This document shows positions 49,201 to 58,729 of a DNA stretch of 64,000 bases, piece after piece. A program made the translations under genes and the position numbers. Each line of letters starts with the position of its first letter. Position 1 is the stretch's first letter. The notes beneath the pieces were generated by a model. That model was not told where the DNA came from. It ran no database searches and saw only the letters and a list, made by a program, of their open reading frames with translations. Origin of the DNA: Pelargonium cotyledonis (Eukaryota > Streptophyta > Magnoliopsida > Geraniales > Geraniaceae); the NCBI GenBank assembly GCA_036897625.1, contig JAYMTA010000019.1, forward strand, positions 1 to 64,000, in the 5' to 3' direction.

Positions 49201-49949
49201 GTCTTGGGGAGACTGTTTACGTCGCCGGCTTCTTTATTCCTCCACCGGTTGAGAGGATGGGAGGTTGGATTTTTAGAGGAGCTCAAAGATGTCGTGCCAC
49301 CGCTTTGCCCACTATCCAGCGCCCCGACAAGCTGCTCTGGGCTCATGCTCGAACCAGTCTGTTCAGCTCGAGCCGGGCTTTCGACCTGCTGTATACGCAA
49401 TCATCACTAGTTCATTTTGCGTGTTATAAGACCATTTGGAAGTTCGCCATTCCGCCAAAAATCCAGTGCTTCGCGTGGCTCGCTGCTCTTAATTGTATGC
49501 CATGTGCTTATTTCCTTTCTATTCGTGGTGTGCTACCAGCCGGCGCATCACAGGTATGCTCCCTTTGTGACTGCTCAATCAAAACTTGCACGCATTTACT
49601 GCTTGAATGTCCATGGGCTGTGCAAATTTGGTGGAGCATTTTTAGATGGTTGGGTGTTTCTTCTTTTTTACCTCATAATGTGTCTTCATTGCTTGTTAAT
49701 TGGTGCTCCATTTTCTCAGGCTCTAAGATTGAGAACAAAGTATGGGGTTCGGTACCCCTTATTACTCTTTGGCATATTTGGTTAGCCCGGAATGGCATGG
49801 TATTTAATCATTCTTTTCCAAGCTTGGAGGGATTTTTACTTCGGATTAAGAGTTTATGTTATTCGCTTGTTTCATGTTTTGACAAGTCCTTATGTAACTC
49901 CTTCTCGTTTGCTTTGTGGGTCTCCAATCCGAGAGCTTGTCTCGCTTGA
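46293..49949 (+). pseudogene. LINE ORF2: endonuclease, reverse transcriptase, zf-RVT, broken
   Basis: ORF2 of L1-type LINEs nicks the target DNA and copies the RNA into it. The ATG at 46,293 opens MSMSLLSWNIQG, the start of an exonuclease-endonuclease-phosphatase domain; its catalytic-site words LSWNIQG, FIQESK and SDHCPL (46,938) are still present. The reverse transcriptase runs from about 47,580 to 48,680, with SRAPGPNGFS, EFRPISLV, the QAFD block after 48,018, RGVKQGCPLSP (48,174) and FTDD at 48,317. The usual motif is FADD; both aspartates remain. The zf-RVT domain follows, with IWKFAIPPKIQCFAWLA and a CSLCDC...H...C cluster at about 49,557-49,607. TAG stops lie at 46,449, 46,587, 46,980, 48,018 and 48,314, a TGA at 49,147, and frame changes near 48,155, 48,670 and 49,230. 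The final TGA at 49,947 is a plausible natural stop. Confidence 0.92.
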
Positions 49950-50032
49950 GGATGGAGATCGCAATTCTTTGTACTTTTGTTTTATTACCTTCGGGTATTT
50001 AAATAAAAGATACCGCTCGCCTATAAAAAAAA
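49950..50032 (+). other. LINE 3' untranslated region and poly(A) tail
   Basis: About 75 T-rich bases, including ATTACCTTCGGGTATTTAAA and an AATAAAA word, lead to CTCGCCTAT and then eight A residues (50,025-50,032). This is the expected 3' end of a LINE copied by target-primed reverse transcription. The AT-rich spacer texture resumes straight after it. Confidence 0.7.
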
Positions 50033-52619
50033 GATCTCAGAACAAAAATTTTGTACTTTCTAAGACTCTTATTTCGGAAGTTTAGCTGAGTCATAAATAT
50101 ATATAGTTTTCTACTCGTTAAAAATAGCTACTTAGCAAAGTACTTTAATTCCTATAGCCCAAGGGGCTTTTAAGTATAGGAGCATCCCGCTTAAAATGCA
50201 TCCCTTAGGCAATTCCATTTCTTGTGAAAGGCTTTTGTTAATTTAAGATGGGATTCTCTCTTCTTCTTTTTTTTAGATTTTTGTCTTTATTTAAGACTTC
50301 GGTGAAATCAATCCTAATAACTTTAAGATTACCAAGTTTCAGATCAAATGGAACTCTTATCTTGGGTTGTCCTGTGGTTTATGCTTTCTAATTTTGGTAC
50401 TTACTATTAAGTTTAAAATGCTAACTTGGTATTGTTTTAATACCGAAAAGCTTTAACAATAAACCCATCATTTGAACCGAGGGCAGTTATTATAAAAGAG
50501 AGGTAACTCATAACGGTCTCTTTAATGCTTGGTCTTTTATACTATCCCTCTTTAAAATAACAAATAGAATCTATTCCATTTTTTCAAGCCAAAATCGGCT
50601 AGATTAAGTCTTAGTTAGTTCTCTATCTCTATATAGAAGAGTCCTTTCTGACTAATACATAGATAATAACTCGAGCTACCGAATAAAGAGATTATAATAA
50701 CTTTCTTGGTTTATTCTTTAAGATATACTTGGGCTATTCTGCGTACTTATTCTTTTACAAGTAGCTAGTTGTATACCCCTAGATCTAGTCCAACTTACCC
50801 CGGTTACTGGAGATTCTTGTATATGGGTGTCCGATTCTGTATTAATAGATTTCCTTACTTTAGTTACTCTATATGATAACAGTTGATACATTTATATCTA
50901 GAAAATAGACAATCCATAAGGCTTAATCCCGAAACAGCCATTTTATTTAGCAGGAACCCGCGTCATGTTACAGGCTTACAAAAAACCAATTGAGAAAGAG
51001 ACTCAGATCACTAGCAGAGACAGATAAGAACTCAGGACTCTAATTTGACAACAAACTGGATACCCAGGTTTACTCGACTTTAACACCTTTACATGATGCT
51101 TTCCATGTTAAGTATAGAACCAACTCTTATTAGAACGTTCAGCACATAACCAGTAGGTTCAAAGCTATAAGTACAAAATAATATATAGTATAGCTTGTCT
51201 TCTATCTACATTGCTTTTTTAAGGATTTTAGGATATTTATATTTCAGGCATATCCCTGCTATACTTTTTCTTTCCGAAATTCATTCATTAACAAGGGGTA
51301 TGCGGTACACTTTTAGTAAGTAGGATACGCTACGCAGGAGACTTTCTAAGGCATCCGTCTCTCCTTTTTTCTCCTAAATTTACTATTTTGTTAAACCCCA
51401 GCAAATCCTATCATTCTAAAATCCTTGAGCTCTTTCATTTATTAACCTCCACTATCCAAGGATAGGTAAAAAGAGCTATACAAAACAAAGACTAGTAAGT
51501 GTCGTTTAGGCTTCAGCCGCTTTTCACTGACAGGGTAAAAACCCAACCTAGTAGAAGCTGGTAAAAATGAAACTATCCTTACTGTATGTATAAGCGCTAT
51601 AATAAAAAAAGAATTTGGTACAGGATACGATAACAAGAATCTTTTATATGATAGTATAAGACTTAATTCCTAACTCACGTGTATTTCTATATCAGTAGGG
51701 ACGCACCCTCTAGCTTGAGAATTTTCTTATGTTTCTAAATTTTGTGTCATTTACTTCATCAAATAGAAAGTGGAAAGCTACCTTTCTCATTAATAACCAA
51801 CAACTTAGCTCGACTCTCACTCTCTTTTAATTCAGTTTTAGAATCAAGGTTGTTTTGAGTAAGGCATGATTAACCCATTCTTAATAGCTGGTTTCTTAAT
51901 TCTTGCTTTGTTTAGGTTTATATCGACGGTCCTTTTATGAGGGTTCATTCCCTTTGTTTCCCTTTATCAGCGGGTGGTATTTAGAGTTATTTGTCTCGTT
52001 TTTCTTTGAGTGCATAAGTCTCCGTGCTGTATACCTTTAAGCAAGAGCTCGTTTGGAACTTAGTCGACTCCCTTGTACCTGGATCCCGAGTCTTAGATAT
52101 TAGATATTAGTATTCTTCCTATTATTTAAATTATCCTTTCTTATTGACGAGGAGTGAGTAAAGAGTTCAGTCTTTTGTCCATGGCTATGAGATATGTGGA
52201 ACGAACCCCGGCTTTATACCAATAGTTGTGGAATCGGTTTCAAGTCAATTGTTAGTTTAGTCAAGTCATACATCGTTAAAGAAAGTTATTGGTGCCTTAT
52301 GTTTTATCTTGAGCTCGTGTCTCTTTGTTGCCGGCGCGCCCTTGGTCAGTCTTTGCTCATTTGAAAGTTTCTACAGAATTGGAAGGTGATTGTCTCCTAT
52401 TCTAACAGCCAGTTTTCTTTGAATGAGTCAAGCTGGACTCTTAAGGTTTGGTGTATCACGTCATTTTAGCCGTAAATCTAGGTAGGACGAAGGTGAACAG
52501 TATTCTTATGATGGTTGGTGTGTTTTGTGAAAAGGGTCCTATTCTTGCCTTTCTTTTCTTTGGACTTGAGTTTGAGTTACTTGTTTCAGAGCTATACCTG
52601 CTGCTAGGAGATTCTTTTT
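50033..52619. other. AT-rich spacer
   Basis: No gene is supported. From about 51,700 to 52,450 the text is more T-rich and less broken up, but no frame gives a recognisable protein. GGCGCGCCCTT at 52,333-52,343 is repeated at 61,065-61,075. A 76-codon hydrophobic frame at 52,448-52,678 is unremarkable. Confidence 0.5.
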
Positions 52620-54135
52620 TCTCTGCATACCTATCTCATACCTGTAGCTTATTGTTTATTACTTATTATAAGTTATAAAGTTAGTAAAGGAATAATAGAG
52701 ACTTACTGTTGCTGTTAGGGTTCTTATAGTTACTTATTTATAGTATTACCTGTACTTATTTTTGTAGCTAGCTATTTACACTAAAATATTGACTCATTGA
52801 TCCTAGAAAGACTAACGTAATAAAGAGAATCTAAAGTCGATATGCTTCAAATACTCAAATGAGAAAAGATGCAAATTCATGCGAATCCCTTGGCTAGCTT
52901 ATTAAAAATTTAGGGTGCTTTACATAGGTCTATAGATAAGAATAAAAGAAACTCTTAACAAGGGTAAGATGTAATATTACACTCTTTTATTCAATCGCTT
53001 AGATAAGGAAAACTTTTATCCGTTACTTTATCTATAAGTAAGTTACTGAATGAAATAGAGTCGAATAAGTTCTTTATTGTCTCCCTTTTTCAAGTTAAAC
53101 CAGAAAAGGATTTCCCCGAGTTGCATGAGTTCTAATAAGCAGTTATAAGGGTTGTTCTAGTTTCCTTTAAGATTTGTTACTCTTGTCTTCTGGAGCTTAT
53201 CGTTAGCGAGTGTAGTGCTTAAAGAGGTTTAGATAGTCTCTCTATTTCCCGACTGTAGCTTTATCGGAGGAGGGTTAACTCTATCTATAGTTACTTGAAT
53301 ACGCATACATACACTAGAATACCAGCTTCAACATCTAATTCCTAGCCTGACCCGGATTCTTCCTTGCTTGTTTCTACCGACCTCTTTGTTCTTGACCTAG
53401 TTGACTTACTTCTTGCTGTTTTGTTAGGAGCTTTATGAGCTGCTAGAGCTAACTATTAGGAATTCTATTATTAGGAATTAGGGTTATAGTAATAAGAGAA
53501 AAGAGAGATAAGGGAAGGCAGGGGAGCTGTAGAGAGATTCTTATGCTGTTAGGGTTCCTTTTGTAGTTAGCTTGTTCTTGTTGCTTATTAAATTAGTTTT
53601 ATACTTATTATAGTTATAGGTTATACTTATTGTATTTTAGTTTAAGTTTGTATTAGATAGTGCTTGTTGGTCTTACTCTTGCCTTCTGTTTTTATCATTG
53701 GGGAGTGTGGGAGCTTAAGGAGAATAATGATAGTTTATATGTTCCCGACTGTCACGAAGTAAAGGAGGTTAGCTCTATATAGTAGTATTCTTGCACTATA
53801 GGAGACTTCTTCAACAGCTTCGTCTGACCTTGACTTTAGAGATTCCTTTACTTTGACTTACTTGCTAGTTGCTTAGCTGCTAGACCTAAAGCTAGAGTTA
53901 GTAGGGCTATACCTCCTGCTGCTAGGAGACTCCGTATTTGTACTACTGTACCTGTATCCCTGTAACTAGATTCCTTGTCTTTTTTGTAGCTATTGTAGTT
54001 ACCGTCTTTTGTGTCTTTGTATTCTTCTTGTTGTTAGGATTCCTAAAGTACTATAGTAATTGTATTTTATGTCTTATTGGATTTCCTGTCATAGCTTCTA
54101 AATATTACTATATTATTTATAGCTAGTTTCTTAAT
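52620..54135 (-). repeat. Lys/Thr/Asn-rich coding-like repeat patch (largest family member)
   Basis: A long C/T-rich tract with interspersed simple TAGTTATAG-like words. Its best part on the minus strand (about 54,050-53,950) reads NPNNKKNTKTQKTVTTI, then ATKKTRNLVTGIQVQ before a TAG. NPN(N)KK(N)T and the (V/T)TGIQ end are in the same order as in the patch at 837-1115 (NPNKKT ... VTATGIQ). Two far-apart patches sharing both ends of the same peptide order is strong support for common descent. The hydrophobic plus-strand frame at 53,938-54,126 is its antisense shadow. Confidence 0.5.
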
Positions 54136-56825
54136 ATATTGTATTAGTTTCTATTCTTTATTAGTTATATTTTCGTAATGGGTAATATATGGGTTAATAG
54201 AGTATAATAGGTGGTATACAATATAGATATAGGCTTTCTTGATGGGCTGTTCTCCTTTAAGAGATCTTACTCGGTGTGCTTTGTCTTTATCGCTAGTGAG
54301 TAAGTAAACTTAATAAGAATAAAATAGTGTCTCTATTCCCGACTGAAGCGCCTTCCTATAATAATAATAGAACACGGGCTTTTATAAAGCAGGATAGCTG
54401 TCCAAATAAGTCTAAATTATAAGATTGAGTTAAATTTAAAGTAGTAGGACATGACAAATAGGCTAGATCGCGGGTAAGGTTTCAGCATGATAAAATTCGG
54501 CAAATAACAAATTTCTACCGTACAAAAAAAATAGAACTTCACCATTACCGTCAAACCCTCATAAGGTGGAGCTACTTAAGCCTTAGTTGGGTAGAAAAAA
54601 AGATAAACAAGAGTTGCTTTAATAAGGAGTATCCGAGAATTACTAAATCACATCTAAATAAGTAAAAGTAATAAGTAGAAAGTCCTCCTTATCCAGGTTC
54701 TAGTTTGTAATATATAATAGTAAAACAGCTGAGAACACGCTTTATATAGCTTCTTAAGGGGGACAAAGATTATTTTGAATCGGGTTTAGCCTGAATTTAC
54801 AGATGTAAATTTATTGAATCTTAGGCTTTTGATCACCCAAATCTCTCGCGCCTTTTCTTTGCAATAGCTGAGTTAGCTCCAAGTGAAACTGAGTATGATG
54901 TAAATTAAATAAATATAATGAATTACTTGTGTACAGAACTGAAAATAGGGATCATATAAATAAAACCATGGGTACTCATGTAAATGCGTGCTTCTTAGTA
55001 AATATGTATTCCTTGAATTGGAGTAGAAACACTAATGCGTGTTCTACCTAGCCGGTTTTTGACATAGCATGGATCCTTTTGAGAATTTCCCTCTGAACCT
55101 AGGACTAATTTGGTATATATTGAATTTTTTACATATTCTTTATTTACCTAGTAAGCTCGATTTAAAAGTAAATAACAACAAGCTCTGCTCCTTCTCGGTA
55201 GGTTCCCGCTAAGTATAGAGATGCTTTCATAACATAGAATGGTTGGGAGGTATCTCTGTATAATTTTAGACTATTTACTTAAGTAAGGTCTATCGTGTAT
55301 CAAACTTATTCATATGTATCCCAAGATCCTGCTTTTTCAGACCATTAAAAGGGGATTCCCGGTGCCTATATGATTATATCTACTCGAGAAGTTCAGAAAT
55401 GAATTATTAAGAGTAATGTTTGTAATAGCACTCAATCAAAGATAGAATAGATTCGTTTTTCATTCTTACTCAAAAACTGGAATCCTTTCAACAACTAAAG
55501 GACAAGATAAAAAGTACCTGTGAGTCTTTACTCTAAATGAATTTTTTGCTTTAGATTTCCTTTATTCCCGAGGGGACTTCTATAAAAGAGTATTTGTCAA
55601 ACTCAGTTAAAAATTCAATTTCAAGGTTACGACAATAAGAATTGGAAAAAGTAGCCCTTAAGAAAAAAGGATCTAAAAGGAAACACCGAGAAGTCATGGA
55701 ATTTTAATACGGTTCTGAGTAAAGCTTTTTGTAATTCAGTGAAACTCTCTTTAATTCTAGTGGGATTCTATAGTTCTAAATGTTGCTTCTTGACTACAGC
55801 TAATTTATTAGTCTTCTATATCAAGTTCGTTTAAAAATTATCAATTAAGAAATCTAGATCATGAGATTTTAGGCTATGTTTTTGAACATAAGAGCCCTTT
55901 TATCTGGTATTAAATACAGCGTTTGCAGGCTTGGTAAAGCTTGCGTGTTGTCAGAGTTCACAAGAGTTCCTCAGGCTTTCCAAGAGTCGTACATTTTGAA
56001 TAGCCCTTTGGGTTGGGAAATGAGACCTAAATAGTAAAGATTCTACATCAGCCATTCTACTATTATAAATTGCAATAGCAACAATATTATACGATAAATC
56101 TTTTACGGAAAGCGATCACTACTTTTTGTTTCATATTACTCAAGCAGCTGATCTAACACATATCCATATCTAACCTCCTGGTACAAATTATCCTAAATTA
56201 AGTATCCTTTATTGGACTACTTTAACAGTGCCACGAAAAGTAATATAAAATTTTGGGATAAGGGAACACCCAGTAAGATAAGTAGATATTAAAAGACAAA
56301 GGCAACGGGGTCCTATGAAAAAAATAAGTATCACAGGATAAAACAGGTTAGACTAACATCAGAAAAGGTATTAGAAATTATTCATATGCGGAATAAAAAG
56401 GAAACTTCTTTAGATCTTCGGAGCAGAGTTTAGTCACAATTAGAAGAGCGTCCAGTATAGCACTTCTTAATAAGACTCTCAAAAGCAGAGAAAGACAGAG
56501 TAGTAACCACCTCTCTTTTATACTTATCTTTCTTAATTATTCCTTCCTACTGGACATCCAGATAGGGAACCTCTATAATAAAAGTAATCCGGTTTTACTA
56601 TAATTGTAATTGTGAAGCCTCATGAAAAACCTTGTAATAGATCTTATACTTATATGATATAAAGCCAACTTCGTTCGAAAGAAAAAAAGAATTTAATGGC
56701 AAGTGAGTCTACTAGAGGAGATTCTGAGAGTTGTTAGTTACTTACATACTTTTGTTTTATCGCTAAAATCCTATATCCTAAAAGGTTTTAGTAGGTTTTG
56801 TGATTTATACTTGACTTAAAGCTAG

Positions 56826-56897
56826 TACAATAACATCCGGGTAGAGCATGGACCTTCTTAGGTGTATTGGTATGGGTTCAAGTCCTCTCAAGGGTTT
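56826..56897 (+). pseudogene. tRNA-like relic, trnR-UCU or trnK type
   Basis: CCGGGTAGAGCATGG (D-arm end), CCTTCTTAGGTGTATTGGTA (anticodon region containing TCT) and GGGTTCAAGTCC (T-arm) occur at near-normal spacing. The middle and 3' part resemble plastid-type trnR-UCU, while the D-arm is closer to trnK. The acceptor stem is not convincing. It is probably a pseudogene; a working tRNA is not excluded until folded by a covariance model. Confidence 0.4.
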
Positions 56898-58718
56898 CCT
56901 ATCCAAAAAACATTGCAAATCATCTTTTTTTTTGCTAAACGAGAAGTTTTATAACAAAAGATTTTTAATTACTGGGCAGTGAGTTAAGTGTAAAGAGAGT
57001 ACGATTTAATTATGTCTTGGTACTACTTTTTGTTTTGGTGTAAAGAAAAAGGGATGCTCTAAAAACTTACTTTGGAAAGTATTCCTATAATTTTTGCAAG
57101 GGTTTTTCTCGGAAAGTCTAGTAGAAAAAAATACAAAAAGAGTTGCGTACTTCAAGTTGAAAGTCCTCCGATCCGCTACAATTACAAAAAGAATAAACTT
57201 GGGAATCGATAGAATCTAAAAGGGGTACCCGGAATAGAAAGCTTTACTATACTACCAAGCCCAGCTAAACATATATGAGTCAAACTCAAATTAAATGCTA
57301 TCTCTTACTCTTCCGAGAACTGCTTATTTCAACTAGAAACTCTACTATCTCCTCCTTCGGTCTAATACAGTTAGTCAACAGTATCCTTGTATTACCTAAA
57401 CTCATACTACTCTTATCCATTCTGCTCTTAAAACAAATCGGGGTTAGCTGCTGTATATCCGTTAGTAAATCCAAAGAATTCTATTTGACTACCAATCTCA
57501 TAGGAATCCTAATAACACTGAAGGCTAGGGGTACGGAGAGTATAGCAGCGCTAGGAAGGATATATCCCCTAAAACGAATATTGCTACGGTAAGCTACAGA
57601 CTGGAAGAAGGCTTTATTAAGAGTAAGGGTTTTGATAATAGTCTTACTAGTCTAGAGTCTTGAATCCTATTACAATTTTGTTCCTCTTTCTACCCATTCC
57701 CCAGGTAATAACAGGTACTTGAGATTTATATATATTCTTAAAAGACTGAGCTACGAAACCAAGGTATAACTAACGACTTAAAAGTATGTTACACAACAAG
57801 CCAAAACTCGGGTAAAAAGGCATGTGTCATTACTGTTTTATCAAACAATACATTTATTTGTAAACCCTCCGGTGCTTTTAGAATAAGGATATAGGCTAAA
57901 TCCTAACTATGATTAATATCCCCGAAAAGGAGCTTTAAGAAACGCATACCTTGGGAACTCCTTAAAAAATAGAGAGAACGAACTCTTTATAATAACAAAT
58001 ATAGAACCTTTTAAAAGAGCCGCCCTTAGTAGTATATGCCCCTATTATAAGTCAAGAGATACTGGATTCTTGTAAAGATTTTGAGACCTCGACTATTACC
58101 CTGTCAAATACAGAATTCGGCTATAACGAGTACTCTTAATAACATAAATATTATTTTAAACCGATTAGCAAATTAAATACTAGAATCCCCTTTAGTAAAA
58201 ATTTAGGCAAATAAAACACTTTTTGGCTTTATCCATTTACGAACGGTTTTGCTGCTAAGAGAATTACAGGGTCCTGGATATTGCGTTATTATAAAGAGTA
58301 TAATACTAAACAAAGTCTGCAAGCTCCTTTAGTAACAATAGTTTTTATTTCGTGTTCGAGTAATTTTGTAGTTCCTCTAATGATTAACGAATTAAAAACT
58401 ACTTATTAAACAATGAAGAATATACGAAAATTGTCTATTGCGAGAGGGCTTTCTTCAAAAACTGAGGAAGCAAATCCTGAAGCTCTCCGCTGGGGTAACC
58501 GGAAAACCCATAGACAGAGTTAGTTAAAAAGGGAGAAATAGCGTGGATAAGCCTAACGAATGCGTGATTTCTAAGACTGGTGACTTGCCACTTTGTTTAT
58601 CTCATACGATATGATATAATGCTATAGATAAGTACGAGAGAAAACTCCATTGAATGCGCTATTGGAAAAGAATTGGGATTTACCGCTTATATACCTGATA
58701 TATGACACCTATCGGCTA

Positions 58719-58729
58719 GGGGATTCCCC
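58719..58729. repeat. GC-cluster-like palindrome
   Basis: GGGGATTCCCC, with GGGGA and TCCCC flanking one central T, is another clear example of the punctuating GC element; GAATCCCGATT follows about 12 bases later. Confidence 0.5.

Larger units (their letters stand above)
44707..50032 (+). mobile_element. nuclear-type plant LINE (L1 superfamily, RRM-bearing BNR-like), broken
   Basis: A nearly complete non-LTR retrotransposon. In order it has: a first ORF beginning with an RNA-recognition motif and followed by a DUF4283-like region; a 27-base gap; a second ORF with an apurinic-type endonuclease, reverse transcriptase and C-terminal zf-RVT zinc-binding domain; a short 3' untranslated region; and a run of eight A at 50,025-50,032. 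LINEs with an RRM at the start of ORF1 are known from the plant BNR group. The GC content is visibly higher than that of the spacer on both sides. The first ORF has no ATG: the frame is open from 44,707 but its first usable codon is a TTG at 44,800, so the extreme 5' end may be missing. I found no convincing target-site duplication. With nine in-frame stops and about four frameshifts it cannot move. Confidence 0.93.

Noticed and set aside
44600-50060. Target-site duplication around the LINE
   Set aside because: No direct repeat was found between the sequence after the A-tail and the sequence before about 44,707; only a short inverted coincidence (TAAGAGTC) was seen.
53938-54126. 62-codon Val/Phe-rich frame resembling a membrane segment
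   Set aside because: Antisense shadow of the Lys/Thr-rich patch on the minus strand.
55918-55975. Possible trnP-like stretch (CTTGGTAAAGCTTGCGTG)
   Set aside because: Only the D-arm vaguely fits; no anticodon or T-arm follows at correct spacing.
57275-57592. 105-codon Leu-rich frame that could suggest a small membrane protein
   Set aside because: Hydrophobicity follows from T-rich codons; no conserved mitochondrial protein is recognised.
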